64,000 bases of DNA from assembly GCF_012163155.1 (NCBI RefSeq), contig NZ_JAAVUN010000003.1:89280-153279 (forward strand). Reading direction: 5' to 3'. This DNA is from Kocuria subflava (GTDB taxonomy: Bacteria; Actinomycetota; Actinomycetes; Actinomycetales; Micrococcaceae). The notes below the pieces were generated by a model. It saw nothing but the letters and a program-made list of their open reading frames with translations, searched no databases and was not told the origin of the DNA. The position numbers and the translations under genes were made by a program. Positions within the stretch are counted from its first letter, which is position 1. Every line of letters starts with the position of its first letter. This document shows positions 1 through 9,154 of this stretch, in pieces.

Positions 1-105
1 CCGCGGGGGGGGGGGAGGGGGGGGGGGGGGGACACCCCCCCGTGGCGCGGGCGGAGACGGGGGGGGGCCCCCGCACCCCCCCCCCGCCCCGCCCCCCCGT
101 TGTCA
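1..105. other. G/C homopolymer-rich low-complexity edge
   Basis: The first ~105 bases are almost entirely runs of G (up to about 15) and of C (up to about 11), unlike anything else in the window. No gene is supported here; open frames across it are trivial consequences of the composition. It is either a natural GC hairpin/terminator zone blurred by sequencing, or a contig-end artefact. The complementary order (G runs then C runs) would allow a very strong foldback. Confidence 0.7.
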
Positions 106-149
106 CAACATCTGTTTCCATCACACACCGGATGCAAACAGGTCAGGTC

Positions 150-350
150 TCATGCGTTGATGCGCTCTGTCTCGTCCTGCCAGGTGGCAGCCATGGGGCG
201 CAGCTTGTCCTCGTTGGCGCGGGCGTGGTGCGCGCAGAACAGCAGCTCACCGCCGCTGGACTGGAGGACGACCCGGACGTAGGCCTGGGCACCGCAGGCA
301 TCGCAGCGGTGGGTGGCGTTCAACTCCGGGGTCTCAAGTGTGGCGTTCAC
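150..350 (-). CDS. small zinc-ribbon-like protein (DUF7455 type)
   Basis: A 66-residue protein with a CDACG motif near residue 14 and a CAHH motif about 24 residues later, a C-x2-C ... C-x2-H arrangement suggesting one bound zinc. It resembles the short conserved actinobacterial proteins found between sigA and the topoisomerase IV B gene; molecular function is unknown. Start choice: an AAGGAGG Shine-Dalgarno abuts the ATG at 356-354 with zero spacing but lies 6 nt before the GTG at 350-348, so the GTG is preferred; the ATG would add two residues. Divergent from parE. Confidence 0.75.
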   Translation of the reverse strand: MNATLETPELNATHRCDACGAQAYVRVVLQSSGGELLFCAHHARANEDKLRPMAATWQDETERINA

Positions 351-356
351 AGACAT

Positions 357-655
357 CCTCCTTCTTGCTCTGTTCACCGGGCGGACGGGGTCCGCCTGAG
401 GCGAGTACGTACATACAACCACGTCCACCCGTGGGCTCATCCAACCCGCACCGTGTTTTCGCCCACCGCGCACCAGCCCGTGAGCACGGTCCGATTCAGT
501 CTCAGGACTCCGCGCCTCAGGGCAGGTTGAGGTGGGTGACGCGCCGCGTCGTCGTCGTCACGGTGCCACCGGTGGGCAGGCGCATTAGAGTAAGGGCGCC
601 CGTCCGTTGTACGCGACGGGCCTTCCCCCGAGCCGCAGCAGGAGAGAGCGCACCC
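357..655. other. divergent spacer between the small zinc protein and parE
   Basis: About 300 bases with no supported gene. A TAGAGT hexamer at 586-591 could be a -10 box for parE, with a leader of about 60 nt, but no convincing -35 is seen. A purine-rich AGGAGA at 640-645 is the likely ribosome binding site for parE. Confidence 0.4.
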
Positions 656-2764
656 GTGCCGCCCACCACATCCGAGTACAACGCCCGCCACCTCTCTGTC
701 CTTGAGGGGCTCGAAGCGGTGCGCAAGCGCCCGGGCATGTACATCGGCTCCACGGATTCGCGGGGCTTGATGCACTGCCTGTGGGAGATCATCGACAACT
801 CAGTTGACGAGGCCCTTGCCGGACACGGGCACCAGATCACGGTGATCCTCCACAAGGACGGCTGCGTGGAGGTGCACGACGACGGCCGTGGCATCCCCAT
901 TGACAAGGAGCCACGCACTGGTTTGTCCGGTGTGGAAGTGGTGTTCACCAAGCTGCACGCCGGTGGCAAATTCGGCGGTGGCTCCTACACGGCCTCGGGT
1001 GGTCTCCACGGTGTGGGTGCCTCCGTGGTCAACGCGCTGTCCTCCCGGCTGGACGTCCAGGTGGATCGCGGGGGCAAGACCTATCAGATGTCTTTCCGGC
1101 GGGGTGAGCCCGGGCAGTTCACGGACAAAGGTGCCCCGTCACCGGAGGCCACCTTTGAAGCGTTCGTCTCCGGTTCGGAGCTGGAGGTGGTGGGCAAGGC
1201 CCGCCGCGGTGTGACCGGAACCCGGATCCGCTACTGGGCAGACCGGCAGATCTTCACCCCGGACGCCCAGTTCTCCTATGAGGACCTGGTCAACCGTGCG
1301 CGCACCACCGCTTTTCTGATCCCCGGGCTGCGGATCACCGTGCGCGACGAGCGCCGTGCCCCCGGAACCGCAGGGGAGCTGGGGCCGCACGAGGAAGTCT
1401 TCCAACACGACGGCGGCATCTCCGAGTTCGCCGAGTTCCTGGCCACGGACGACTCCGTCACGGACATCTGGCGCTTCCAGGGCGAGGCATCGTTCACGGA
1501 AACCGTTCCTGTCCTGGATGACGGCGGGCAATCACGGTTGCAGGACGTTGAACGTGACTGTGAGGTGGACGTGGCCCTGCGGTGGGGGATCGGTTACGAC
1601 ACCACGGTACGCACGTTCGTGAACATCATCTCCACCCCCAAGGGCGGCACCCATCAGACAGGGTTCGAACAAGCCCTGGTCAAAGTCTTCCGCAAGCAGA
1701 TCGAAGCCAATGCCCGCCGCCTGAAGGCCGGCAACGACAAGATCGACAAGGACGACGTCATGGCCGGGCTCACTGCCGTGTTGACCGTCCGGTTGGCCGA
1801 GCCCCAGTTCGAGGGCCAGACCAAGGAGATCCTGGGTACGCCGGCCGTGCGCCAAATCGTGTTCAAGGTGGTGGAGAAGGAGCTCACCAAGGCACTGACC
1901 GCCACCAAGCGTGACGCCAAGAACCAAGCCAATGCGGTGCTGGAGAAGGTGGTCGCGGAGATGAAGTCGCGGATCTCCGCGCGGCTGCACAAGGAGACGC
2001 AGCGCCGCAAAAATGCCTTGGAGACCTCCTCCATGCCCACCAAGTTGGTGGAGTGCCGTTCAACGGAGGTGGAGAAGTCTGAACTGTTCATCGTGGAGGG
2101 TGACTCCGCCCTGGGTACGGCCCGGTTGGCCCGTGACTCCGAGTACCAGGCCTTGCTGCCCATCCGCGGCAAGATCCTCAACGTCCAGAAGGCCTCCGTG
2201 ACGGACATGTTGGCCAATGCCGAGTGCGCGGCCCTGATTCAGGTGATCGGCGCCGGTTCGGGGCGTACTTTCGACGTCGACGCCGCCCGCTACGGCAAGA
2301 TCATCATGATGACGGACGCCGACGTGGACGGCGCCCACATCCGTACCCTGCTGCTGACCTTGTTCTACCGCTACATGCGTCCGCTGGTGGAGGCCGGCAA
2401 GGTCTATGCGGCCGTGCCCCCGCTGCACCGCGTGGAAATCGTGAGCCGAGGGTCCAAGGCCAATGAGATGGTCTACACCTACTCCGAGCGTGAGCTGCAT
2501 TCCCTGTTGACCAAACTCGAGTCGGAAGGGCGTTCCTACAAGGAGCCCATCCAGCGGTACAAGGGTCTGGGTGAGATGGATGCCGATCAGTTGGCTGAAA
2601 CCACCATGGACATCCGCCACCGCATGCTGCGCCGGGTGACAGTTGAGGGGGCGGAAGCCGCCGAACGGGCCTTCTCCTTGCTCATGGGTTCGGAGGTTGC
2701 ACCGCGTAAGGACTTCATCATCGCGGGTGCCGCGCAGCTGGATGCGGAGCGGATCGACGCCTGA
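656..2764 (+). CDS. parE: DNA topoisomerase IV subunit B (type IIA ATPase subunit)
   Basis: The ATPase/TOPRIM subunit of a type IIA topoisomerase, 702 residues from a GTG start. The GHKL fold is clear: EIIDNSVDEA (catalytic Glu44, Mg-binding Asn48), DDGRGIP near residue 76, GLHGVG lid and the QTK loop in EGQTKEIL. The TOPRIM domain carries EGDSALG near 481 and DADVDGAHIRT near 553. It lacks the ~170-residue insert of proteobacterial GyrB. The start was placed at GTG 656, 10 nt after AGGAGA, because upstream codons are not conserved-looking. Its partner parC lies 3.7 kb away on the opposite strand. Micrococcales usually carry this pair in addition to gyrase near oriC, so ParE rather than GyrB is favoured; true gyrase function cannot be excluded from sequence alone. 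Confidence 0.92.
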   Translation: MPPTTSEYNARHLSVLEGLEAVRKRPGMYIGSTDSRGLMHCLWEIIDNSVDEALAGHGHQITVILHKDGCVEVHDDGRGIPIDKEPRTGLSGVEVVFTKLHAGGKFGGGSYTASGGLHGVGASVVNALSSRLDVQVDRGGKTYQMSFRRGEPGQFTDKGAPSPEATFEAFVSGSELEVVGKARRGVTGTRIRYWADRQIFTPDAQFSYEDLVNRARTTAFLIPGLRITVRDERRAPGTAGELGPHEEVFQHDGGISEFAEFLATDDSVTDIWRFQGEASFTETVPVLDDGGQSRLQDVERDCEVDVALRWGIGYDTTVRTFVNIISTPKGGTHQTGFEQALVKVFRKQIEANARRLKAGNDKIDKDDVMAGLTAVLTVRLAEPQFEGQTKEILGTPAVRQIVFKVVEKELTKALTATKRDAKNQANAVLEKVVAEMKSRISARLHKETQRRKNALETSSMPTKLVECRSTEVEKSELFIVEGDSALGTARLARDSEYQALLPIRGKILNVQKASVTDMLANAECAALIQVIGAGSGRTFDVDAARYGKIIMMTDADVDGAHIRTLLLTLFYRYMRPLVEAGKVYAAVPPLHRVEIVSRGSKANEMVYTYSERELHSLLTKLESEGRSYKEPIQRYKGLGEMDADQLAETTMDIRHRMLRRVTVEGAEAAERAFSLLMGSEVAPRKDFIIAGAAQLDAERIDA

Positions 2765-2877
2765 TCCGTCACTACGGTTAACAGAAGGTGAACCTTTGGG
2801 AAATCGTTGGTTTCTGTGGGGTTAGGTTGGGAATCGGTGGCAACTGATGGTGAAATTGACGGATGTCATCCTAGATT

Positions 2878-2891
2878 TGTGGTGTTCCACA
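2878..2891. promoter_or_regulatory. inverted repeat upstream of lldP, possible operator
   Basis: TGTGG-TGTT-CCACA forms a perfect 5-bp inverted repeat 105 bases before the lactate permease start, in a 230-base spacer after parE. Lactate permease genes are often controlled by GntR-type regulators (LldR) that bind short palindromes, so an operator role is possible. No regulator gene is nearby and the repeat does not match a known consensus exactly. Confidence 0.3.
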
Positions 2892-2996
2892 GGGCATCAC
2901 AACACAAACGCAACTGATCGCTCCGCGCGGAGCGCAACGTGAACAGTGCGGAGTTGCTGGTGGCCTGACGTCACTTTCGAAAGGGCTGCCCACACC

Positions 2997-4613
2997 ATGT
3001 GGCTCCAGGACTATGACCCTCTAGGTTCATCCGTTCTCTCCGCGCTGGTTGCTGCGATCCCCATCATCGTCTTTCTGGTTGCCTTGACCGTGTTCAAGTT
3101 GACCGGTCTGAAGGCATCATCGATTGCCTTGGTTCTGGCGGTTGGTCTGGGTGCATTCGTTTTTGGCCTGCCTGCACCAGCCACGGCCTCCGCGGTCGTT
3201 TACGGTTTCCTGGGCGGTTTGTGGCCCATCGGCTGGATCGTGCTCATGGCGGTCTGGTTGTACCGAATCGCGGTGCGCGCCGGGTACTTTGACGTCATTC
3301 GATCCTCGATCTCCGCGATCTCTGAGGACCAGCGGCTGCAGGTGCTGTTGATCGCCTTCTGCTTCGGTGGATTCCTGGAAGGCGCTGCAGGTTTCGGCAT
3401 TCCCATTGCCATTTGTGGTGCGCTGCTGGTCAACCTGGGCTTCCGACCCCTGCGAGCGGCCGGAATCGCCTTGGTGGCCAACGCGGCTTTCGGAGGCTAC
3501 GGCGCCATCGGTATCCCCGTGATCGTGGGTGCCACGCAGGGTGATGTTCCGCTGACCGAACTGTCCCGCATGATGGTGCTGGTCATCCAGGGCATCATGG
3601 TCTTCATCCCGGTGTTGCTGGTGGTCATCCTGGACGGGCGTCGGGGCCTGCGGGAAACTGGTGGCATTGCGCTGGCCATCGGATTCTTGGTCTCCGGGCT
3701 GCAGTCCGTGTTCCTGTGGGTGGCTGGTCCTGAGCTGGTTGACATCATCCCGCCTCTGGTGGGCATGGCCGCCATGGCGTTCCTGTTGCAGTTCTGGACC
3801 CCGCGCACCATCTACCGTGAAGCCCAGGCGCCGACGTTGGAGGAGCTGCGGGCGAATCACCAACCCACCACGTTGGGCCAAGTGGTGCGGGCATGGTCCC
3901 CGTTCTACATCCTCTCCGGCTTCATCCTGCTGTGGTCCGTACCTGCTGTGGGTGAGGTGTTGGCGCGTGCCACCGTGCCGTTGTCCATGCCCTTCCTCCA
4001 CCAGGAGATCGCGCGTACGGCACCGATCGTGGCGGAGACCACCGCCGTGGACGTCGTATGGAGTTGGGGGATTCTGGCGGCCTCCGGAACCGCGATTCTG
4101 TTCGCGGCCCTGTTCACCGTGTTGATCACCCCGAGCATCACGTGGCGGCAAACAGGGGAGGAGCTGGTGGGCGCGCTCAAGCAGCTGTGGGCTCCCATCC
4201 TGATGATCTGCATGGTCATGGCCGTGGCCAACGTGATGAACTTTTCGGGCATGTCCTCCTCCATGGCCTTGGCTCTCTCCGCCGCTGCGGGCGCCTTCCC
4301 GCTGCTGTCTCCGATCATCGGGTGGATCGGGGTGTTCGTGACCGGTTCGGTGGTCAACAACAACACGTTGTTCGCCTCCCTGCAGGCTGTCACCGCCGGT
4401 CAGATCGGCACCAGCCAAACGCTCCTGGTGGCCTCCAACACCGCCGGTGGTGTGATGGCCAAGGTGATCTCACCGCAGTCGATCGCCATTGCCACCGCAG
4501 CCGTGGGGGAGCGCGGCAAGGAAGCCGACCTCACGCGACAGGTGCTGCTCTACAGCCTGGGTTTGCTGGCCGTGTTGTGTGTCTGGGTGTTTGTGCTCTC
4601 CTTGGTTCTCTGA
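2997..4613 (+). CDS. lldP: L-lactate permease (LctP family)
   Basis: A 538-residue integral membrane protein with about 12-13 hydrophobic segments, matching the LctP/LldP lactate:H+ symporter family in length and in signature stretches such as FGGFLEGAAGFGIPIAI (near residue 125) and NVMNFSGMSSS (near 412). It would import L-lactate (also D-lactate or glycolate) as a carbon source. The ATG at 2997 is preceded by GAAAGG at 2979-2984; an upstream in-frame extension has no ribosome binding site. Malate dehydrogenase follows 147 bases downstream, so lactate entry is set next to a TCA-cycle enzyme. No lactate dehydrogenase (lldD or lutABC) is in this window. Confidence 0.93.
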   Translation: MWLQDYDPLGSSVLSALVAAIPIIVFLVALTVFKLTGLKASSIALVLAVGLGAFVFGLPAPATASAVVYGFLGGLWPIGWIVLMAVWLYRIAVRAGYFDVIRSSISAISEDQRLQVLLIAFCFGGFLEGAAGFGIPIAICGALLVNLGFRPLRAAGIALVANAAFGGYGAIGIPVIVGATQGDVPLTELSRMMVLVIQGIMVFIPVLLVVILDGRRGLRETGGIALAIGFLVSGLQSVFLWVAGPELVDIIPPLVGMAAMAFLLQFWTPRTIYREAQAPTLEELRANHQPTTLGQVVRAWSPFYILSGFILLWSVPAVGEVLARATVPLSMPFLHQEIARTAPIVAETTAVDVVWSWGILAASGTAILFAALFTVLITPSITWRQTGEELVGALKQLWAPILMICMVMAVANVMNFSGMSSSMALALSAAAGAFPLLSPIIGWIGVFVTGSVVNNNTLFASLQAVTAGQIGTSQTLLVASNTAGGVMAKVISPQSIAIATAAVGERGKEADLTRQVLLYSLGLLAVLCVWVFVLSLVL

Positions 4614-4664
4614 GCGGCAGTCGCCGATCAGTGAGGCCAGAATTCGGAGCAACTGGATAGGATG

Positions 4665-4700
4665 ACAGGGTGGCCGTGACCGCGGTCACGGCCACCCTGT
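4665..4700. promoter_or_regulatory. 36-bp perfect palindrome between lldP and mdh
   Basis: Two 16-base arms (ACAGGGTGGCCGTGAC and its exact complement) flank a self-complementary CGCG, giving a 36-bp perfect palindrome 52 bases after the lldP stop and 60 before the mdh start. It has no following T-run. A TAGGAT hexamer at 4658-4663, just upstream, could be a -10 box, which would put the palindrome in the mdh 5' leader. It may act as a terminator for lldP, an operator, or an mRNA-stabilising hairpin. Confidence 0.65.
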
Positions 4701-4759
4701 TCCGTGTGCCGGACACCCACCTGCGTGTGCGGCATGAACGCCCAACCCAGGAGTCCCAC

Positions 4760-5812
4760 ATGGTCGATGTTGCCCATTCCATCCAGCAAGATCCGGTTGG
4801 TTCCACCCAGTCAGTGACCGTCACGGTCACGGGCGCTGCAGGTCAGATCGGTTATGCCACGGTGTTCCGTGCTGCTGCCGGTGCGTTGTTGGGATCGGGC
4901 ACGCCGGTTCGATTGCGGTTGCTGGAGATTCCGGAAGCTGCACGCGCCGCGGAGGGTGTGGCCATGGAGTTGCAGGACGCGGCCATGCCACTGTTGGAGT
5001 CGGTGGACGTGTTCGATGACCCGACTGCCGCCTTCGACGGTTCGGAAGTTGGTCTGCTGATCGGTGCCAGGCCACGCTCCAAGGGAATGGAACGGGCCGA
5101 TCTGCTGGCGGCCAACGCCGGGATTTTCTCCGTCCAGGGCCAAGCGATCAACAACGGTGCAGCTGAGAACTTCCGTGCCGTGGTGGTGGGAAATCCGGCC
5201 AACACCAACGCATTGATCGCAGCCTCCCACGCACCGGATGTTCCAGCGGAGCGCTTCACGGCGCTCACCCGCCTGGATCATCACCGTGCTCAGGCGCAGT
5301 TGGCGTTGGCCTGTGAGGTGACCGTCAACGACGTCGACGGCGTGGCCATCTGGGGCAACCACTCCGCCTCCCAGTTCGTGGATCTCTCCCGCGCCACCGT
5401 CAAGGGCAACCCGGCAGAAGAAGTGCTGGCCGAACGCGGGCTGGACCGGAAGTGGATTGACGAGTTCTTCATCCCCAAGGTGGCCAACCGCGGCGCGGAG
5501 ATCATTGAGGTTCGCGGCGGATCCTCCGTTGCCTCGGCAGCCCATGCCACGCTGCGCCACATCCGTACGTGGTTGCGTGGCACGGAGGAGGGGCGGTGGA
5601 CGTCCATGGCCGTGCCGTCCACCGGTGTTCACGGTGTGCCGCAGGGTGTGGTGAGTTCCTTCCCGGTGTTCTGCCAGGACGGTGACCATCGCATTGTGGA
5701 GCCGTGGGAGATCGACGACTTTGCCCGCGAGCGCATTGAACGTTCCCTGGCCGAGTTGGTGGAGGAGCGCCAGGCGGTGGAACAGCTGGGCCTGTTGGGC
5801 CCCCGCGCCTGA
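4760..5812 (+). CDS. mdh: malate dehydrogenase (NAD-dependent)
   Basis: Interconverts malate and oxaloacetate in the TCA cycle; cytosolic. 350 residues from the ATG at 4760, which has AGGAG at 4749-4753. An N-terminal dinucleotide fold carries TGAAGQIGY (residues 24-32); [11 protein letters not shown] holds the substrate-binding arginines; TRLDHHRAQ holds the catalytic-pair Asp and a substrate Arg; the catalytic His is in WGNHSASQ (His201). This is the ~330-350-residue group-2 MDH common in actinobacteria. It starts with a short non-conserved extension of about 18 residues before the Rossmann fold. It may form a unit with lldP, but the 147-base gap and a strong palindrome between them suggest a separate transcript. 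Confidence 0.95.
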   Translation: MVDVAHSIQQDPVGSTQSVTVTVTGAAGQIGYATVFRAAAGALLGSGTPVRLRLLEIPEAARAAEGVAMELQDAAMPLLESVDVFDDPTAAFDGSEVGLLIGARPRSKGMERADLLAANAGIFSVQGQAINNGAAENFRAVVVGNPANTNALIAASHAPDVPAERFTALTRLDHHRAQAQLALACEVTVNDVDGVAIWGNHSASQFVDLSRATVKGNPAEEVLAERGLDRKWIDEFFIPKVANRGAEIIEVRGGSSVASAAHATLRHIRTWLRGTEEGRWTSMAVPSTGVHGVPQGVVSSFPVFCQDGDHRIVEPWEIDDFARERIERSLAELVEERQAVEQLGLLGPRA

Positions 5813-5844
5813 GCCACCTTTGTGGCGCCCACTGCTTGTGGAGC

Positions 5845-5905
5845 GCCGAGTGCCCGAGTTTGGTGGTGTCCAAGTGCGGCAGATGACCAAACTCGGAGAC
5901 TCGGC
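5845..5905. terminator. long interrupted inverted repeat, convergent terminator
   Basis: GCCGAGT, a 2x2 internal loop and CCGAGTTTGGT pair exactly with ACCAAACTCGG, two bases and ACTCGGC across a 21-base loop (18 paired bases). It lies between the convergent mdh (plus) and the GNAT gene (minus). There is no T-run. A bidirectional terminator is the simplest reading. Confidence 0.6.
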
Positions 5906-5936
5906 AGCTGGGACGAGGTCTGGGCCAGGGGGTGGG

Positions 5937-6482
5937 TCAGGGGAGGGGGATGTGCCTGACGTTGTCGTCGTGGAGCTGGCCGCCCATGGGGAAGGTGGTG
6001 GTACCCATCACCTGGAAGCCGCAACGCTCATAGAAGGCATTGGCTCGCGGGTTCAGCTGATTGACCGTGAGCCACACACCGGATGCGTTCCCCGCACGGG
6101 CCACGTCAACGGTGGCCGTCATGAGCTCACGCGCGGCACCGGTGCCTCGGGCCTCAGCCACCACGTAGAACTTGGACAGGAACCACACGCTGTCCTGTTC
6201 TGCCAGCTCGGGGCGCTGCCGGCGGCCCGTTGCTGTCACGGGGCGGTTGGCCACCAGGACCACATAACCGATGGCCGTACCGTCCTCCTCCAGGATCACC
6301 ACATGGGTGTCCGGATCCGCCAACCATTGCTCAAACCGGGCTGGTGAGAGTTCCGTCTCCACATGGGCCATGGCGGTGGAGTGATCCACACCCGGAGGGC
6401 AGGCGTCGTGAAAAGTCACCACGGCGAGGTCATGGAGCAGGGCGCCGTCACCGGCCAGGCCAGTTCGCACCCGACGGGTCAT
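5937..6482 (-). CDS. GNAT-family N-acetyltransferase
   Basis: A 181-residue single-domain acetyltransferase of unknown substrate. The acetyl-CoA-binding motif A is seen as [20 protein letters not shown] (residues ~101-120), where the usual R/Q-x-x-G-x-G/A loop appears as EARGTGAA. Motif B follows as [19 protein letters not shown] (near 145-163), the typical N-x-R-A-x-x-F-Y-x-x-x-G-F ending. It overlaps the stop of parC (ATGA), so it is translated from the parC transcript by coupling. This placement directly after a topoisomerase gene gives no obvious functional link. Confidence 0.85.
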   Translation of the reverse strand: MTRRVRTGLAGDGALLHDLAVVTFHDACPPGVDHSTAMAHVETELSPARFEQWLADPDTHVVILEEDGTAIGYVVLVANRPVTATGRRQRPELAEQDSVWFLSKFYVVAEARGTGAARELMTATVDVARAGNASGVWLTVNQLNPRANAFYERCGFQVMGTTTFPMGGQLHDDNVRHIPLP

Positions 6483-9076
6483 TGACTGTCCTCGGACGCC
6501 GACTCCAAGTCCGACTCTGACTCCGATGCAGATGCAGATGCAGATGAAGATGCAGACGCCACGTCAGCATCGGACGTCGTCGTGGGTGTGCTCCATGCCG
6601 GACCAATGGCATCCATGACCTGCTCCAAGGCAACGCCTGATCCGTCACGGCGACCGAACTCGGTGGGCAGCGACCGTGCCACTCCGGCGGAAGACACCGC
6701 CTTGGCCGGGCCGTGACCTGCCCAGGCCAAGGTCAGCGAGGTTTCTCCGCGCAGGAACCGTTGGCAGCGCACACCACCGGTGGCCCGGCCCTTGGCGGGG
6801 TAATCGGAGAGTGGTGTGATTTTCACGGAGTGCTCGGTCATGCCGGGCAGAACTTCATCAGCCTTGGCCACCGTCACCACCACGGAGTCCGGGGCTGAGG
6901 CTGCAGCGGTGCCGAAGAAGATCACGTGATCATCGGCAGCCAACTTGATTCCCGCCACGCCACCGGCGGTGCGGCCTTGTGGTCGCACCGATGATGCCGG
7001 GAAGTGGAGAAGCTTGGCCTGGGCTGTCACAAACACCAAATCGCAGTCCTCGGGTGCCACGTCCACGCCCACCACCTCATCACGGGTGCGGCCTTGACCC
7101 TTCAGCGTGATGACCTCCCAGTCATCACGGTTCAGCGGGTGTTCGGGGTTCAGTCGCTTGACCACACCCTGCTTGGTGCCCAGGGCCAACACAGCATTCA
7201 GCGGCGCCAGGGCCACCAAGGATTCACCCTTGTTCAGGCTCAAGAAGTCCTTGGCGGCAACGCCATCGGCCAGTTTGGGGACGCCGTCGTAATCGGGCAG
7301 TGCGGGGACATCCAGGACCGGGATGCGGATCATCCGCCCGGCAGAGGTCACGGCACCGATCTCGCCGCGGGCCGTGGTGGCCACCTGAGAACGCAGGGCG
7401 TCGTGTTTGATCCGCCGCCCGGGGTCGGCCAGAGGGGTACGGTCTGCGGTGCGCGCCAACTGTCCGGAGGTGGAGAGGAACACCCAGCACGGGTCGTCGG
7501 AGATCTCCAGGGTGGGGCCGGTCTTCGCCTTGGCCGCCGTTGCCGTCACCTCCGGCAGGTCCTCGGACTTCAAGAGCTTGGTGCGGCGGTCATCGCCGTG
7601 CTTGTCCGCAACGTCCGCAAGTTCCCCGGACACCACCTCACGCAGCCGAGCATCCGAGCCAAGAATGGCCTGAAGCTCGGCGATTTCGCGCTGGAGGTCA
7701 TCCCGCTCGGCCTCGAGTTCAATCCGGGAGAACTTGGTCAGCTGCCGCAGCCGCAGTTCCAGAATGTGATCGGCCTGGGCCTGGGAGAGATCAAAGATCT
7801 GCATGAGCCGCTCGCGTGCCTCAGCGGTCTCATCAGAGGAGCGGATGATCTGGATGACCTCGTCAATGTCCAGAATCGCAATGAGCAACCCCTCCACCAG
7901 GTGGAGACGGTCCTGACGCTTGCCCAACCGGTACTCAGTACGACGACGCACCACCGTCAACCGGTGATCCACGTAGACCCGCAGCAGATCCAATAGGCCC
8001 ATGGTCCGGGGTCGACCATCCACCAGGGCCACGTTGTTGATGCCGAAGGACTCTTCCAACGGCGTGTGCTTGTAGAGCTGGGCCAACACGGCCTGCGGGT
8101 TGAACCCGTTCTTGAGCTCGATCACCAACCGCAAGCCGTTGGCGCGGTCGGTGAGGTCCACGACGTCGGAGATGCCGGCCAACTTCTTGGACTGCACCGC
8201 GGACTTGATCTTCTCGATCACTTTCTCCGGGCCCACCATGTACGGCAGTTCCGTGACCACAATGCCTTGCTTGCGCGCGGTGACCTGCTCGATGGACACC
8301 GTGGCGCGGGTCCTGAAGGACCCCCGACCGGTGGCGTAGGCATCCTTGATCCCGTCCAGTCCCACGATCCGTCCGCCGGAGGGCAGATCCGGTCCCGGAA
8401 TGAACTTCATGACCTCGGTCAGGGTGGCCTCTGGGTTGTCCACCAGGTGACGGGCACCGGCCACCACTTCCCGCAGGTTGTGGGGTGCCATGTTGGTGGC
8501 CATGCCCACGGCAATGCCGGAGGCACCGTTGACCAACAGGTTGGGGAAGACCGATGGCAGCACCGCAGGCTGGGTGAACTGGTTGTCGTAGTTCGGGATG
8601 AAGTCCACGACGTCTTCACCCAGGTCAGCCGTCAACGCAAGGGCAGCGGGGGCCAGCCGGGCCTCGGTGTACCGTGAGGCGGCAGGGCCGTCGTCCAGGG
8701 AACCGAAGTTGCCGTGCCCGTCCACCAGCGGCACCCGCATGGCAAAGGGCTGGGCCAGGCGCACCATGGCGTCATAGATCGCAGAATCGCTGTGGGGGTG
8801 CAGCTTGCCCATGACCTCACCCACCACACGCGCGGACTTCACGTGTCCACGGTCCGGGCGCAGACCCATGTCATCCATCATGTAGAGAATGCGGCGCTGG
8901 ACGGGCTTGAGACCGTCCCGGGCATCCGGCAGGGCCCGGGAATAGATCACGGAATAGGAGTACTCCAGGAAACTGGACTCCATCTCGCTGGTGACATCAA
9001 TGTCAACAACGTTCTCCTGGAAATCCGCGGGCAGTTCTTCGCGGACCGAACGTGATCCTGACCTGCGTCGGGCCAT
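6479..9076 (-). CDS. parC: DNA topoisomerase IV subunit A (DNA-cleavage subunit)
   Basis: The DNA-breakage subunit pairing with ParE, 865 residues. The catalytic tyrosine is Tyr136 in [10 protein letters not shown]; the quinolone-resistance-determining region reads [13 protein letters not shown] (residues 90-102). C-terminal beta-pinwheel repeats occupy roughly 520-810. The last ~50 residues are a Ser/Ala/Glu/Asp-rich tail partly encoded by a hexanucleotide repeat. The ATG at 9076 follows AAAGGAG at a spacing of 11. Odd point: residue 96 is Ser where GyrA/ParC proteins usually have Gly (E. coli GyrA Gly81). No conserved GyrA-box (QRRGGKG) is seen, which favours topoisomerase IV over gyrase. 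It is followed by an overlapping GNAT gene. Confidence 0.92.
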   Translation of the reverse strand: MARRRSGSRSVREELPADFQENVVDIDVTSEMESSFLEYSYSVIYSRALPDARDGLKPVQRRILYMMDDMGLRPDRGHVKSARVVGEVMGKLHPHSDSAIYDAMVRLAQPFAMRVPLVDGHGNFGSLDDGPAASRYTEARLAPAALALTADLGEDVVDFIPNYDNQFTQPAVLPSVFPNLLVNGASGIAVGMATNMAPHNLREVVAGARHLVDNPEATLTEVMKFIPGPDLPSGGRIVGLDGIKDAYATGRGSFRTRATVSIEQVTARKQGIVVTELPYMVGPEKVIEKIKSAVQSKKLAGISDVVDLTDRANGLRLVIELKNGFNPQAVLAQLYKHTPLEESFGINNVALVDGRPRTMGLLDLLRVYVDHRLTVVRRRTEYRLGKRQDRLHLVEGLLIAILDIDEVIQIIRSSDETAEARERLMQIFDLSQAQADHILELRLRQLTKFSRIELEAERDDLQREIAELQAILGSDARLREVVSGELADVADKHGDDRRTKLLKSEDLPEVTATAAKAKTGPTLEISDDPCWVFLSTSGQLARTADRTPLADPGRRIKHDALRSQVATTARGEIGAVTSAGRMIRIPVLDVPALPDYDGVPKLADGVAAKDFLSLNKGESLVALAPLNAVLALGTKQGVVKRLNPEHPLNRDDWEVITLKGQGRTRDEVVGVDVAPEDCDLVFVTAQAKLLHFPASSVRPQGRTAGGVAGIKLAADDHVIFFGTAAASAPDSVVVTVAKADEVLPGMTEHSVKITPLSDYPAKGRATGGVRCQRFLRGETSLTLAWAGHGPAKAVSSAGVARSLPTEFGRRDGSGVALEQVMDAIGPAWSTPTTTSDADVASASSSASASASESESDLESASEDSQ
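6525..6554. repeat. GATGCA hexanucleotide microsatellite in the parC tail
   Basis: Five tandem six-base units (GATGCA x3, GATGAA, GATGCA) lie inside the parC C-terminal tail; on the coding strand they read as alternating Ser-Ala. Six-base slippage would lengthen or shorten the tail without a frameshift. Confidence 0.8.
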
Positions 9077-9154
9077 GGGTGGGGATGCTCCTTTGTTGCC
9101 TCCTGGCAGGCGTTGACCGCACGGTCACCAGGGATTCTCGATACGCTGAAGTCT

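Noticed and set aside
42-530. Proline-rich frame through the left edge
   Set aside because: It arises from C-runs and overlaps the small zinc-ribbon gene on the other strand.
656-2764. Calling this gene gyrB
   Set aside because: Its partner at 6479-9076 lacks a GyrA-box, and Micrococcales carry a second pair at this position; topoisomerase IV is preferred, though not proven.
3117-4418. 433-codon open frame antisense to lldP
   Set aside because: Composition (Gln/His/Asp-rich) is the complement of hydrophobic helices; no ribosome binding site.
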